Source: Archegozetes longisetosus
Taxonomy: Eukaryota; Arthropoda; Arachnida; Sarcoptiformes; Trhypochthoniidae
Assembly: GCA_018873245.2 (NCBI GenBank)
Contig: JAEMBT020000005.1
Coordinates: 9,622,001-9,686,000 of the forward strand
Direction of reading: 5' to 3'
DNA: 64,000 nucleotides
Position 1 is the first letter of the stretch. The number at the start of each line of letters is the position of its first letter. Under the pieces are notes generated by a model. That model saw only the letters and a program-made list of their open reading frames with translations. It was not told where the DNA came from and searched no databases. Of the stretch, positions 22,178 to 33,649 are shown one piece after another. Position numbers and translations under genes: made by a program.

Positions 22178-22577
22178 TTTTATTTCTTAATTGAATTTTG
22201 AAGTAATAGTGATGACAATCAAAGGCTTGTTTTAAAACAATCGCAATCACTTTTAGTTATTTTTTGTTTAAAACTGTATTAATTTAATATTGTTTCAAAG
22301 TTTAGAAAATTTTAATCTTTTACGTAAGGTTTTTAATCTATTTTGAGATTAATAATAATTTTTAAAAATCAAATCAATTGTTTTCAAATTTATTGAAAAT
22401 GTTTTTGATACTTTTTAATAAAGTATTTTTTTGTAAACATTGCAGTTTTTGCAATGCATTAGTAATAAGTTTTATGAATACCAATTAACAATCGATTTCA
22501 AAGGTTAAATGATAAATGGGCTGCAAATTGTTAAAAATATTGCTATTTTTGCAATCTTTTACGAATGCAGCCCCTGA

Positions 22578-22980
22578 TTTTATTTTGTTTATTTTTTGGT
22601 GATATTATTAGTCTAATGTGAGTAAATGAATCGAGCATAGGGAAGCCAACTCTCCAGCTCGACCCTTAAGCTTGAGGCTATAATCTACTACTCTTATTTA
22701 ACTTATAAAAATATTTTGAATATCGTATGGTTTTAGTCAAATAAAAGTAAAACCAATTTTGATTCACGAAACTTCAACTTGATACAAGAGAGACTTTCAC
22801 ATGTAAACTAGACTTATACTTAATACCATCTCAACCCTTCAAATACTTGACTCTAACACCTGTACAACAAATCAATACACGCTCATTGAAATTGATAGTT
22901 TATTCTGATAAGTATCTAGCCATTATGTATTTGAACAAGCATATTCTCACTCATTTACTTTAATTTGTATTTTATTTCAT
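22578..22980. other. Spacer, nothing recognised
   Basis: AT-rich sequence between the Harbinger end and the hAT fragment; no supported features. Confidence 0.5.
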
Positions 22981-23203
22981 AGTGAGTCAATTGAAAATGA
23001 TTTTGTCAAACGGATATTCAGCATAATGAAAAATTTATGAACAGATGAAGGAAATCGTTTAACTGTACCTCAAGTCAAAGCTAAACTATGTATAAAGTTT
23101 AATTATTCTATTTAGTTGTACAGAGTTCTATGACTACGTATCAAAAGGCCACGAATTAATAGAAGTAGCTAAATCAGGAAAGAAAGATGATTTTAAAATT
23201 TAA
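22981..23203 (+). pseudogene. hAT transposase C-terminal relic
   Basis: Translation reads VKRIFSIMKNL-stop-TDEGNRLTVPQVKAKLCIKF, then after a frame change CTEFYDYVSKGHELIEVAKS. This is the hAT dimerisation tail, in which an ERVFS-like motif and a W-T-D-x-R-N-R-L block precede a K-A-x-L..K.N stretch. There are two in-frame stops (one at the expected Trp before TDE) and a frameshift. Nothing upstream can be joined to it. Confidence 0.65.
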
Positions 23204-23606
23204 TATGATGCTGATTGTATAACTATGTGCTCAAATAAAAATTTTGTATATAAAGGTCCCATTTTGATATTTTTTCTCCAGCTTTTAGGCTGAGAGATAT
23301 TGGCATCACTAGTCGTGTAAATGAATATAATTATATAAACTACTAGACGAATAATTTATTAATGTGTTTTAAGCGTGAGCGAAAGCATTTTGATTGAAAG
23401 TACTGCTCTATTTGATGACTATTTTAAAATTAATTGATAGTTTGACAATAGTATCTAAAAAGTTTTGATCAAATTATTAATTGAATCGTTCAATTATTAT
23501 TAGTTATAAAAGCTTACGTTATATATAATTATTATGATTAAATAATTAAATTATACCAATTAACTTAAAACGAATATTATTTCGTACTCTAATATTAAAT
23601 GATTTA
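23204..23606. other. Spacer 3' of chemoreceptor 2
   Basis: No gene seen; AT-rich and possibly containing the 3' UTR of the minus-strand receptor gene. Confidence 0.45.
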
Positions 23607-24891
23607 TCAGTAATTAAATTGAATAATCATAACAACAAATGGAATGATAAATGAAAGGAAACTTAAAACTAGTTTTTTGTCAATATTAAACATATTCCAT
23701 GCGTCAAATTCTATATTTTTTACAATAGTTTTCATCTCTTGTAACAGTAAACTGACTTTAAAATCGTTTTCGAAATTACCTTCAATCAAACGATCGTATA
23801 TTCTGCGTACAATTGTTTTACACATGTGATTCTCTTTTTCTTGAATTTTAGTTAAAGTAACGATTAATATTAAATGAATGACAGTAAAACTAATAACTTC
23901 GAACCATTTAACAATAAAATAAGAAATTGTCATTTTCTTTTTTAACATGAGTTGAGAAGCAATTTTCGTACTCGAACTGACAAATAAGTTACCGATTGTT
24001 AAGAAAGGCATTATACCTAAAGTTTCACTCAGTGACTGTTTGATTTGATTTATGGATAAATAATGATTTCTCATCTGTTTTATGTCATTAATTGTTTGCA
24101 GTTTAGTCAATGACATCATTTTATTGAAAATAATCTGTCTGAAAGTGAAATTCAAAAAATTATTTCATCAAAATGTTCATACATGTCAACCAATTGTTGA
24201 TAATATTGATAACTAACTTGAACTAAACTAAGCTCTGATTTTACTACTTATTTTTTTTAAATGAATGCAAAATTAGTTTTCTGAGTGTTTTAATTTACCT
24301 TAAATAATGTGATCCTAAATAGAAGTTAATGCAAAGAATAACTGTATCTGAGATTATTCCCAAAATGAAAATGTTGTAAAACCACTCCATAATCAGTCCT
24401 ATAATATATGTTAACGCTTTTCCAAATATGTTAACATCAAAAGTATATTCAAACGGTTCATCTATTCCGAATTGTAGATAACTGAATAAAGTTGATGTCA
24501 ATGCCAACGATAGAGACAGAACTGAGTTGAATAAATTGATTTTTTTCATTTTTCTGACCTCCTCAACTTTTAAATTATTGATTACAATTGATTCAATGCT
24601 CGAAATTTTTTTATATTTCATTGAGATAATAATAATAAGCAATAATGAAGTACTTGATTTTGTTATCATTGAAAGAGCATAGATATGTGTCCATAATTCA
24701 ATATGCTTTTCTCTGTTTGTATATCCACAATATTTTATTAGATATAAAAACCAATAAATAATTGTTGAAATAAACAATATTCTGCATAGATAAATCAATA
24801 TTTTGCTCAATTTAGAGTGTTTTGCAACTCCAACAAAGCCATAGAATCCAAACGTGTATGGAATCAGAACAGACATAATCTCAATTTTCAA
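23607..24891 (-). CDS. Gustatory-receptor-like seven-transmembrane chemoreceptor 2
   Basis: Two exons, 24891-24299 and 24138-23607, flank a 160 bp intron (donor TTAAG|GTAAAT, acceptor CTTTCAG|ACAG) that splits an Arg codon and joins SHYL to RQIIFNKMM, giving 374 residues. Helices are visible near 31-51, 69-90, 119-140, 156-171 and 174-193 in exon 1, and then about 243-262, 281-305 and 352-372 in exon 2. The C-terminus, a DAWNMFNID stretch followed by the last helix ending in MIIQF, matches the arthropod gustatory-receptor tail, where a hydrophobic helix ends in QF. It is only distantly similar to receptor 1, so the two are not a recent duplication. It probably works as a chemosensory cation channel; ligand unknown. 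An additional upstream exon cannot be excluded. Confidence 0.75.
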
Positions 24892-26580
24892 TTTCTCGAA
24901 ATTACTTTAACTTAAAATTTTGAGCTTAAATTTCATGAGTTATTCTCGATTTCTCTGTCTTTTATTACAAGCACTGAATCATTGATGATAAAAAGAATTT
25001 TCTTTTCCGATTCAACTGTATTTCTATTAGAATACGTCCCAGACAACAAAAACTTATTTGCTTTTAAACAGACATGTTTAATGCACTCAAAAATAATCAA
25101 TAGAATTAATCAATAGATGATTGCATTAAATGATTTATAGAATACACAAACAAATGAGTGAATATGGAAACAATGATTTGAACGTATTAGGCGTTCATCT
25201 GAGGTCTCGATAATGAAAACCTTTGCGGATAGAGAATTGGGATCACTGGATAGAGATTAATTTAGAAAATTTGATTTTCTCTCAAATAATAAGGATTTAG
25301 ACAACTTTCATAACTAATTAACGTTTAAATTAATGAAAAGTTATCATAAATGTGTTAATTAATCAAAAATAGTAGTTTTCCTATAATGATCGAATTTTTG
25401 TTGAATATGAAGTATTAAATTTGATCGTTTCATAAACATGTTAATTTAAATATTTATAAATAATTTTTATATTACTAAGAAAGAGTACTCAAGGTAATTT
25501 GATATTAAACAATACCCCTATGGACTTATCTGAATTTTCAGCACTTCTTCAATTAATAATAGTGAAATCGTGATGTCATGAAATGAAAATCACTATTCCA
25601 GGGAATTTAATCTCTAGTATTTACAACACAGAACATAATGTATATTACAGTGAAAAATAAATTATACTAATGCACATCATCCATTAGATTGTTTTGTACT
25701 ATTAAATAAATGAAATCATAAATAAGTTTTAGTAAATAATAAAAGAAAGTGTTTTTGATTTCGATTCTGCAATAATACTTTGTTAATATAGTAATGAATT
25801 AACAAACTAATGGAATTAAAATATGTGACAGTATATGTCAAAAGTGTTTTTTCTCTTTGGTAACTTAATATAAAATCATAATCATTAACTTCTTTTATAT
25901 TCTATAAGATGAGGACTTTTTACTTATTCTAAAGGGGACTGGCTAAAGTCTCGCACTAGTGTATCGAGTATTCGCTGTAAAATCGACTGCCTTATTAGTA
26001 GTTAGATGAAATAAAAATCATATCTGCAACCATTGATAAGGCGAAGTAGGAAATTCTAAATATTAACTCTTATTCATCTTATCTTTTATGAATAACTTTA
26101 CAATATTTATGTTTAAAATTAGTAAATTTTTACTACAAATTAAACACTTAACAATGCACGTGATCTGACAATGACTAATTTTTTGTTTTTCCTTTATCAA
26201 TTATCTTTATTAATAAATATTCAAAAATCAATGCTCCAATCATTAACATTATCTTCCATAACGTTTTGTTAAAATGACTAAAGCAAAAGAAGTTGTAAAA
26301 TACAACTTCTACAATTCGTTTCGTAGAAACATGATACCATATAAAAGTTAATTTAGCAAATTTGTGTGGATTTATCAAAACTGTTCATCGCGTTTTGTAA
26401 AAACAATTAAAACAATAACAGAATTTATGCAGGCATGTTAGACTAACTTTATGTTGAATATCACATATGCATTATTAATGATGGAACTTTACACCGATTC
26501 AGTAGCAGAGATGGTGGATTTAACTATAATTTAACAACATATGATTGAAATCATATTTTGAATAAATTAGTATCAAATAA

Positions 26581-26582
<2 letters not shown>
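24892..26582. other. AT-rich intergenic region, nothing recognised
   Basis: About 1.7 kb without supported genes. Only short frames without protein character were found on either strand. Confidence 0.5.

Positions 26583-26620
<38 letters not shown>
26583..26620 (+). repeat. (TG)19 microsatellite
   Basis: A perfect dinucleotide TG run of 38 bp. Confidence 0.98.
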
Positions 26621-26623
<3 letters not shown>

Positions 26624-26811
26624 AAATGAGCTTTTCGTGGTCTAGATAAATTTAATCAATTTTAGATCTAACTGTATTAAAGTGTCAATATATTCAAAAG
26701 AAATTATTCTATACCTTCATTTTTCTATATTAAATTACGCTTAGGTGGTACTTAGTGAATAAGTATTTTTATTTTTTCGATTAGGAATCAAACATTTTTT
26801 ATTCTTTATTT

Positions 26812-27943
26812 ATGCAGAAGGCTGTTGTAAAGGGAGTTGGGTTTATACAAAGTTGAAAAGTGTTTCTCTCATTAATGTAACTATTGCTCAAAAAGAGGCC
26901 AAAGATTTGTGCAAAGAGCTATCTGTTAAAGGTGGATCTACTTTGTATTTACCAAAAAATTCTCATAGAATTGTTATATTACTCGTAATTATACTTTCGG
27001 CAGAGCGGAAAAATAGAGATTGATTTCATAAAACCAGAAAATATTGTGAATATCCTATACATTCGTAGTTCAAGTTTTCATATACTAAGAAATTCGTTCA
27101 GCTAAAGATTGTTTCGCCATTTTTAAGAAAGTCAATAAATCCAGTATTTGTTTTCTGTACATTGAATGGAAATAAATCTGAGAAATTGAAATCTACCGAA
27201 ATAATTATACCAACTGATGAAATTATTTTACTAAACATGTTTATGAGACTGATTCGTGACTCAATTGAGTATAAGAATAGTAATTCAAGAGATATTTCGT
27301 ATACGATTATAAGTATAAGTGTCGTACCAGTTATTACAGAAGAAATATTAGCGAAATATGACCTGTATGATCTTTCATCGGTACTAACAACAGATGAATT
27401 GTCTACTCAGTCAGAGCGTAAGCCACTATTTGTTTTGAATTTTGGTTTGCATACTGAATTTATGGTTTCAACAGAGATAGACGAAAATGAAATTCTTGGC
27501 GAAACACTGTTCTATGTAAAACTAAAAGTTTATTAAACAAAAATACTAAATCTGAAACCGCCGTGATCACCTGAACATTTTGTCAGTAGCTAACAATTTG
27601 ATAGGTCCTTTATGGCGACAAATTGATTTTTCAATGGAAGATAAACAACTGCTTACCTATATTCATATTCTTAGAAATAGTATTTCGAAAATTTATTCAG
27701 CTATAATATTGAATCAAATAAATCCTTAAATCTACTTCTAGATGGTTTTGAGATGAATTGATGGATTCCTTTCATAAACCAGATGCTTTGCGAGCAGAAT
27801 ACATTAAACACATAATACCTGATTGGATTGAATCGACTAAAGATAAAGAAAATGGAATTGGCAGATACAATGAACTGTATGGGGAGTCTAATTTATCTTA
27901 TCCTGACCTAGCTTATCAAGCATGCGTTTATTGGGGGAGTTGA
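26812..27943 (+). pseudogene. Decayed coding region, product unrecognised
   Basis: Five consecutive stretches in changing frames look like one former protein of more than 300 residues: (1) KGSWVYTKLKSVSLINVTIA onward, (2) SGKIEIDFIKPENIVNILYI, (3) KIVSPFLRKSINPVFVF continuing into the 124-residue frame at 27162-27536 with KYDLYDLSSVLTTDEL and VLNFGLHTEFMV, (4) LWRQIDFSMEDKQLLTYIHI, and (5) the frame at 27758-27943 with DALRAEYIKHIIPDWIES and SYPDLAYQACVYWGS. Codon-like composition is far from background. At least three frameshifts or stops break it. I do not recognise the family. A possibility worth testing is an endogenous negative-strand RNA virus nucleoprotein copy, suggested only by the general look of the C-terminal Pro-Asp-Leu-Ala ... 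Tyr-Trp segment. A decayed host gene is equally possible. Confidence 0.4.
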
Positions 27944-28315
27944 ATTGAAATTCAAATTTCTATCCAAACCAGTAGATCTATTTAATGTGTAATAATGATT
28001 AGATAACTCCTAAAATAAATGTTATTGAAATTTCTTAAACATTATTAGAGCTAAGGTAAATCTCGAAGTAGTTACTGCACATTTCAAAGCCCTAAAGGTG
28101 ATACATGCTCGTTATCAGTTTATTAGATCATGTGTAATAGTTTCAACAATTACAAGTGATACTTGTTAAGGTATAGGTTCACTAAACCTTAAAATTAGTG
28201 TTTTCCTTTACTGTACATACCATATATTCAAATTATTGGCATTTCACATGAAATTGTAAGAGGTTTACTCAGAATACTAATCTTTTTTGGATTATGGAGA
28301 CAGGTTAAGTTATTG

Positions 28316-28510
28316 AGTCGCCCAAAAGCCTTACCTCTTTGTGGTTAATAACTCATTGTTTTAATACTCATCATTACATATAACCAAAACAAGTCAATTC
28401 AAGTCGAGCTCAATACTGAATTCTAAACAATTAACTTCGAATAAAGTTGTATTTTGAATTTTAAGCCTAAATATAAACAATACCTTCATATACTCAAAAT
28501 ATTTCTCTTG
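28316..28510 (+). repeat. Dispersed repeat, copy 2 (partner at 3459)
   Basis: The same orientation and block order as the copy at 3.5 kb (CTTACCTCTTTG(T/G)GGTTAATAAC-like start, CAATTCAAGTCGAG(T/C)TCAAT middle). It lies immediately upstream of the chromodomain exon. Confidence 0.65.
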
Positions 28511-28682
28511 AAAATGTCATGAATGGACAATTAGAAAATACTTTTTATTTTTCGTATTCAATGAAGCTTTTAAATGTTCGCTAAAGAAGAATCCTTATTT
28601 TTCTATCGCTGCAGTCTCAACTATATGGCATGGTTTCAAAACAGGTAATAGTTTTCTAAAGGAGCAAATCAATTATATTTTC

Positions 28683-29175
28683 AGAAGTTACGACTCTTGT
28701 TGAAAGCGTCTCTTGTTCAGACGCACGTGAAACTCCTTCGACGTTATCTCAGGTTATCTCTTCTTCAACAGCGAGTGATGGTCATCCGCCATATTCACCT
28801 GTTGATCTCATTCTTCAAGAACCCTTATGCGAGCTTCTTTCCTGGATAGACCAAGTTTTTAACCATCACAGACGTGATAGAGTAACTGGGGAATATCAAA
28901 TCGAGAGTATTGTTGCTCGATCAAAAATTTGGAATGGCAAGCTGTGGGAAGATCGATTCCTCGTGAGATGGTTCGGTTGGGAGGATCGGTACAATACTTT
29001 TGAACTTGAGAGCACGCTCAGTGACTGTAGACCCTTGCTTAACTTCCTTTTCCCTGGACAAATGTCCTCGGTTGGTGCATGCCATAAAACTGGAAATTTG
29101 CTTAAAATTGATTCGAAATCCGTTAATGCTGGATGTGGGCATTTTAAAGAGATCCTCCGTCGTGAGCTAGATTGA
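28683..29175 (+). CDS. Chromodomain-containing exon, gene incomplete
   Basis: An open exon of about 163 codons follows an acceptor ATATTTTCAG. Residues about 67-115 form a chromodomain: GEYQIESIVARSKIWNG, then DRFLVRWFGWEDRYNTFELE, with aromatic-cage-like Tyr, Trp and Phe positions (canonical Y.VE.I, LVRW.GW, TWEP). A Ser/Pro-rich linker precedes it, and LRRELD then TGA ends it. A 40 bp putative intron (28643-28682) would join an upstream exon with AAVSTIWHGFKT, whose start was not found. It may be a host HP1-like gene or the tail of a chromodomain-bearing retroelement integrase; no reverse transcriptase or integrase is nearby. Chromodomains bind methylated histone tails. Confidence 0.5.
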
Positions 29176-29424
29176 TATATTACTTTGGAGAAGTATTCGA
29201 GATTATATGATTTTCACAGGTTAGTGTAAATATACGTATATAAATTGTTCAAAAATAAAAATAAAATTGTAAATGCGAGGCAAAGTATTAGATAAAATAA
29301 ATGTAAGTATAAATCTTGTGTAAAGTGTAAAATAATTAAAAAGGCGAGGTTAAGTATAGAACTAATATTTATTTTTTCCACTTATGTCACTCTATAGAAG
29401 ATGTTCAGAATATAGAATTAACTT

Positions 29425-30040
29425 TGGTCGGAGCTCTATTTAAAGTGGACATCTTTAGAGATGGATGATTTTCATATTTGTCCACGGATAATCGGTAGAA
29501 CTCAAGATGACATAAATGAATTGGGTGACTTTGTAAAGCGTTATCCGCAACACCGCGCCAAGTTCCCCTCAAACGACATTGATGTCCTCAGAACCATTAG
29601 GTCATTGTCGGACTAGTATCGTATCGTCGTCTTCTTACTTGTTGGACTCCTTGAGACAAAGCACTCAGCTCCAGGGCGTACTTATCATGCAAATGTTTTG
29701 ATCGTTTCCAATGATGTCGTTAAACGAAAATGTTGGTATTCTTGAACTTTTATGAAATTTTTTTTAACGATTTATTGTTTCAGATCATTATTTCAACCCG
29801 TTGGAGAGATCTAAGGCTGCTGAAATGCCTGTTAATTCAGTACGTTTAGCCAGGATTAAGCTTCCGATCGATGAGGAGCGGCGCACTATACATATGGCTT
29901 TCGGGGATCAGATAAATACTCAAGATTGTTTGGAACGGGCTTTGGTATTCATTGCCAATGTTGTTGAAAAGGGTCAATGGGTTGAGGGCCATGATTGGTT
30001 TTCTTACGATTGTGGCTCCAAACGATATGTTGGACATTGA
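29425..30040 (+). CDS. Two open exons-like frames, unknown protein, tentative
   Basis: A 65-codon frame (MDDFHICPRIIGRTQDDINE, VKRYPQHRAKFPSNDIDVLR) at 29425-29616 is followed, after a T-rich stretch ending TTTCAG, by an exon-like frame from 29784 with NPLERSKAAEMPVNSVRLAR and WVEGHDWFSYDCG, stopping at 30040. Composition is protein-like and less AT-biased than the surroundings. The phases at the evident donor and acceptor do not match cleanly, so the model is unresolved. It may continue the chromodomain gene or be a decayed element. No family recognised. Confidence 0.3.
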
Positions 30041-30353
30041 TATATTTAGATGAACTTATTTTTTAAAACTTTTTTAAACAATTTTTTGAATTACAAGTAT
30101 TTTATAATTGTGATATTTTTCGAATAAGTTGTAATAATTAAACTGCATAATAAAATAAAATTATATAATAGTTATATAATGAGTATTTTGTTTGTTGATT
30201 ATATATACTTCGAGTAGGCCTATGAACAGGTTGGGGTAAGTATGAGTGAATATCATTTTCCGCTCATGCACTCGATCGAAACCGGGTTTAAATTCTTTTA
30301 AATTCCAAGGTTTAATTTTGTTTATGAATTTTAACTATTTAAAATTTTGCTTA
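30041..30353. other. AT-rich spacer, nothing recognised
   Basis: No supported feature. Confidence 0.45.
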
Positions 30354-30908
30354 CTAACTCGGAAATGGGTGCCTTTTGGGGGCACCTACTTTTGATGACA
30401 GATCCTAGTAGTACTCTATGCGAGGAGTCTAACGATAATCACATACCATGCTTTATTCATAAATTAAGTGAAAATTTTGATTTTTCATATATCCAGGCAT
30501 ACACCCGACCATCTAGAGCACCCACCTGATCACCCCAGACGCCCATTCTCCATTCATCCTTTTCTCAAAGTACCTATTGGCGAGTCGTTTAACCTAAGCT
30601 GAAGATAGTGTCAGATCGCTTAACTCAGAACGCTTTGCGTTCCTCGCTTTGCGACCTGAAGCAATTTTCACTTAGGTTAAATCACGCACGTGAATACTTA
30701 ATTATTTTATAGAGAATTATCTTATATCGCATTTCGGAGGGAATACCTAGCGATAGAACTATTTTTGAGTTTTTTAAATATTTCATTCTTACGTAGTTTG
30801 TGGATAAAATATGGGCATGTAATATATCATTCGACTCACTACATTGAGTACTAGTAGGATCGATCATTAAAAGTAGGTGGCCTCGAAAGGCACCATCTAC
30901 CCTAACTT
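30354..30908. mobile_element. TIR/foldback element, ~555 bp
   Basis: The left arm (about 30354-30500) is reverse-complemented at 30725-30908: shared blocks include GGTGCCTTT, CACCTACTTTT(G/A)ATGA and GATCCTA(G/C)TAGTACTC. The centre contains GGTTAAA and TAACCTAAG words in both orientations and a GC-rich CGCTTTGCG stretch. No transposase. Frames over both arms are the same sequence read from opposite strands and are not genes. Confidence 0.65.
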
Positions 30909-31444
30909 CTTATTACTTAAATTTAAGTTGATCTGAATTCAATTCTCTGCTAGGAGTGCTTAAATAATTAGTGGATTATCTTTGTGAGCGCACGATGATT
31001 TTTGTTGTTTTTATTGAGAATTTGTTAAAATCGACATAGGTCTACTAGAAAAGGAGCTTAAAAATTATTGCCGAAGGAGATAACCACTTTGAGGGCCCTA
31101 TGACCTGATCATTCGGTACCATTACTATGTATTCCAAAGGTTTAAGAGTTGAATTTCGTGAATGCGCTCAAAGAATATTGAAATTTTGTCTATTAATTTC
31201 AAATATGAGGGTTGACTGCATTTAAATTCATTATCTAAATTTTTAGCTGAGTTTAATGTTGGCCACAATCGATAAAAGTAAATGATTAAATTTAAGAGTA
31301 AGAGGAAAAGATTAAAAATCCGCCTGCATGTGGAGTCACATACATAGGCGTATATTTCTTGAATATAAGTTAAATATCTGGTATTTTAATTATATTTGTG
31401 TTAACTATAATTTTTCATGTATTTTAGCAAGTTTTGTTTTTTAA
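30909..31444. other. Spacer, nothing recognised
   Basis: No gene or repeat identified. Confidence 0.45.
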
Positions 31445-31885
31445 TAATTTCGGTTATATAATACAATTCAGGGACAGGGTATTTCCAGTGACCCGACCCC
31501 CTCAATATATATATATATATCGTTGTACTCATCTCGACGAGCTGATTCAGCAATACCACAATTTGGGCTCTAGGTCCAAAGGGGACAAAGTGGGGCCTAA
31601 GTCCCTAGGACCTAGCCCTAGGCTTACCAAATTTTATATACAAGTAGTACTTCACTCCTCGATCATTTTAACACTCTACACATAACTCCAGATCCAAGTC
31701 TGGGGGTACTTAGAGAGCGGAACAATCTTTTGTCATACATAGGATTAGGGAACTAACAATGTTAAAGTAACCATCCCACCCCCTCAACCCATATATCGTT
31801 CGACTCAGCTTGAGAAGCAGAGCCCATCAATACCCCACTTGACTCTGTCACGTGAACTTTGACCTTTGATTTATTGAATATCCTA
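31445..31885 (+). repeat. Long inverted repeat, left arm (~440 bp)
   Basis: This is repeated almost exactly, reverse-complemented, at 37350-37775, starting outside with GGTTATATAATACAATTCAG and ending inside near CTTTGACCTTTGATTT. Both arms contain a short (AT)n run and a CCTAGGACCTAGCCCTAGG palindromic stretch. High similarity between arms suggests a recent origin or gene conversion. The arms enclose 5.5 kb with Merlin and P-type transposase relics. Confidence 0.85.
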
Positions 31886-31969
31886 CTCTAACATATGGGG
31901 TAACACTGCTATTTTTCTTGAATAGCTGATTTGGGTCCATTTGCCAGCTAACGCTGTTTCCCATCCCCC

Positions 31970-32023
31970 GCCGCGTGGCGGTGGACCCATGGGGGACTTA
32001 GAGCCCTTAAAAGGGCTTTTTTT
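31970..32023 (+). other. Two GC-rich hairpins, the second followed by a T run
   Basis: CCGCC/GGCGG pairs across a 4 bp loop, and AGCCCTT/AAGGGCT pairs across AA, followed by seven T. The second looks exactly like a bacterial intrinsic terminator but lies in a eukaryotic context next to the Merlin relic. Function, if any, unknown. Confidence 0.5.
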
Positions 32024-32177
32024 GTGTTGTTTGTGTTGTGTTTTGGAACGATGACTTACTTATTGCCACATACCTTACCAGATTAGGCCTCCAAAATCTC
32101 TAGAGGAGTTCCGAATGGTCCAGAATATGCCTTAGCTTTATCCATGAGGAATCTTTCGAACTTCAACCTTGGCTTTT

Positions 32178-32862
32178 TCAGAGGCCTAATATACTTTTGG
32201 AAGTATGAATGTCTGGCAAGGTATATGGCAAGATAGAAATCACTGAAGTCTTCGCCAAGATCCTCTCTCCTTCGATAAGGAAGATCTTTTTTTGACTTGA
32301 CGCCATTTGCGTTCCAGTTTGTGTGTTGAATGTTCGGTCTCGTCTACTGAGAAAGCCAACATTGTGGTTAACTGTCTCGTGGTAGGCGAAACCGAACTGT
32401 CTCAAATCTGGATGATTTAAAACAGTCGGTGACAATGAAAGAGTCAGGGTGAATATATCATTCCATGGCAGAGAGGAGTGTGGGGCGTTTGCGGTTAGGA
32501 ACTTTGACCACAAACGCATCACCATCCTCTCTGCAGGTGCCGCCAAACACCCACACCTTCTCCGAGCGAAATCCTAGGCCGCGGTGGTACTTCCGTGTAC
32601 AAAGGTGGCTCTCATCACATTCGAGAATTTTCCCCATCCCCTTAATTTTTTTGAAAAAGTGAGAAAGAGCCACCTCGCACACTTGTCGGCACTTCAAGAA
32701 CCAAGCCGTGGCCGGAACATTGCTGATTTGGCATTGAGACATCGCTCGTGTCACCTGCTCTTCGAACACAAAGGTGAACACCACGAAGAGACATTTTTCG
32801 AAACTCAGATTTGAGTTTTCGAGCCAAGTCCCCTGAAGAGAGTTCACCCTGTGGCCGCCCAC
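32178..32862 (-). pseudogene. Merlin (ISXO2-like) transposase relic
   Basis: The frame from 32862 reads WLENSNLSFEKCLFVVFTFV then ECDESHLCTRKYHRGLGFRS and KVWVFGGTCREDGDAFVVKV, the zinc-ribbon-downstream and DDE_Tnp_IS1595/ISXO2 region with the first catalytic Asp in ECDES. After a frame change near 32460-32540, HPDLRQFGFAYHETVNHNVG follows, matching the usual GF.H.TVNH segment. The final Glu of the T-x-x-I-E motif is missing (NTQTGTQ). At least one frameshift; the C-terminus is scrambled. It is much more GC-rich than its surroundings, which suggests a different history. It lies inside the long inverted repeat pair. Confidence 0.7.
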
Positions 32863-32881
32863 ATTGCATCGGAACCTTCAT

Positions 32882-33640
32882 CCAATCTTATTAGATGAAA
32901 CATTAGGTGATTGAATAAAGGTCCCCGAGCAACGTGTATTTGATTTAAGTTTATTTCGACATGGAGGAAGGGAGTTAGCAAGTATAATAGTATATTACAT
33001 GGGATAAGGGTGTTTGAGCAAGCGACAGACCTGCCATCCTATGCCGCCGGGATGAGTAGAGAACAAGGGAGAGCCAATAGCTATGCTGAGCAAACAGTTT
33101 ATTGAGCCAGGCAAATATGAACATAATACAGCTCCCTATTTTAAACAAATATCATTTTTCTATTCAGAATTTTCACATGGAAATGTATTAGAATTGAAAA
33201 TAACAAGTCAAAAATATTTTGCTTCAATAGCTCTCTATGACAGTCAGGAATCCATTCGAAATTTAGATCGCGAAAAACTCTTTCATTCAACTTTATTTTG
33301 ATACCTATTTTTTGTTGAGTTGCTTTAAGCTGAGTTCTGATTAAGCTAAGCATCCTAGATATTTTCACATTTATTTCTGTGACGATGGATCATCTATACA
33401 CGAAAGACCCGATCTAAATTTTTTGTAGAGTCTTTCACGTGTGTGTGTCCAAGTTGTACGAATTGGAATCGGGGGGCCTCAATGTAAGATTCCAATCCGT
33501 TGTTACTTATAATTCTATCAGAGAGTCTAATAGGACTCGATAGAATGTGCTTTAGTAGAGAATTCAGTTATAACTTACTTTTAATATAAATCTTCTTTTA
33601 TTAATACAAATATATAACGATACAATAGTAGTTATTCACT
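32882..33640. other. Mixed spacer, nothing firmly recognised
   Basis: A patch near 33.0 kb is less AT-rich, and a possible hairpin GAAAGAC...GTCTTTC lies at 33400-33440. No coding region could be supported; the overlapping frames on both strands have no recognisable protein character. Confidence 0.4.
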
Positions 33641-33649
33641 ATTACTTTT

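Larger units (their letters stand above)
19651..22577. mobile_element. PIF/Harbinger transposon with both genes, SINE-interrupted
   Basis: The outer ends are inverted: CAGGGGCAGCATTCATAAA on the left and CAGGGGCTGCATTCGTAAAA (reverse complement) on the right, and many ATTGCAAA/TTGCAAT words occur just inside both. Between them are divergent-partner genes in the classic Harbinger arrangement: a HARBI1-type nuclease (+) and a Myb/SANT-like DNA-binding protein (-), converging tail to tail with zero spacing. A SINE sits within the left end. The 3 bp target duplication expected for this group cannot be read with confidence. Both genes carry lesions, so the copy is very probably dead. Confidence 0.85.

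Noticed and set aside
23644-23829. A 61-codon plus-strand frame
   Set aside because: Antisense shadow of the second exon of chemoreceptor 2.
31434-31685. An 83-codon frame occurring twice in the window (also inverted at 37536-37784)
   Set aside because: It is the long inverted repeat read in each orientation; its conservation reflects repeat identity, and the start and end lie at chance positions in it.
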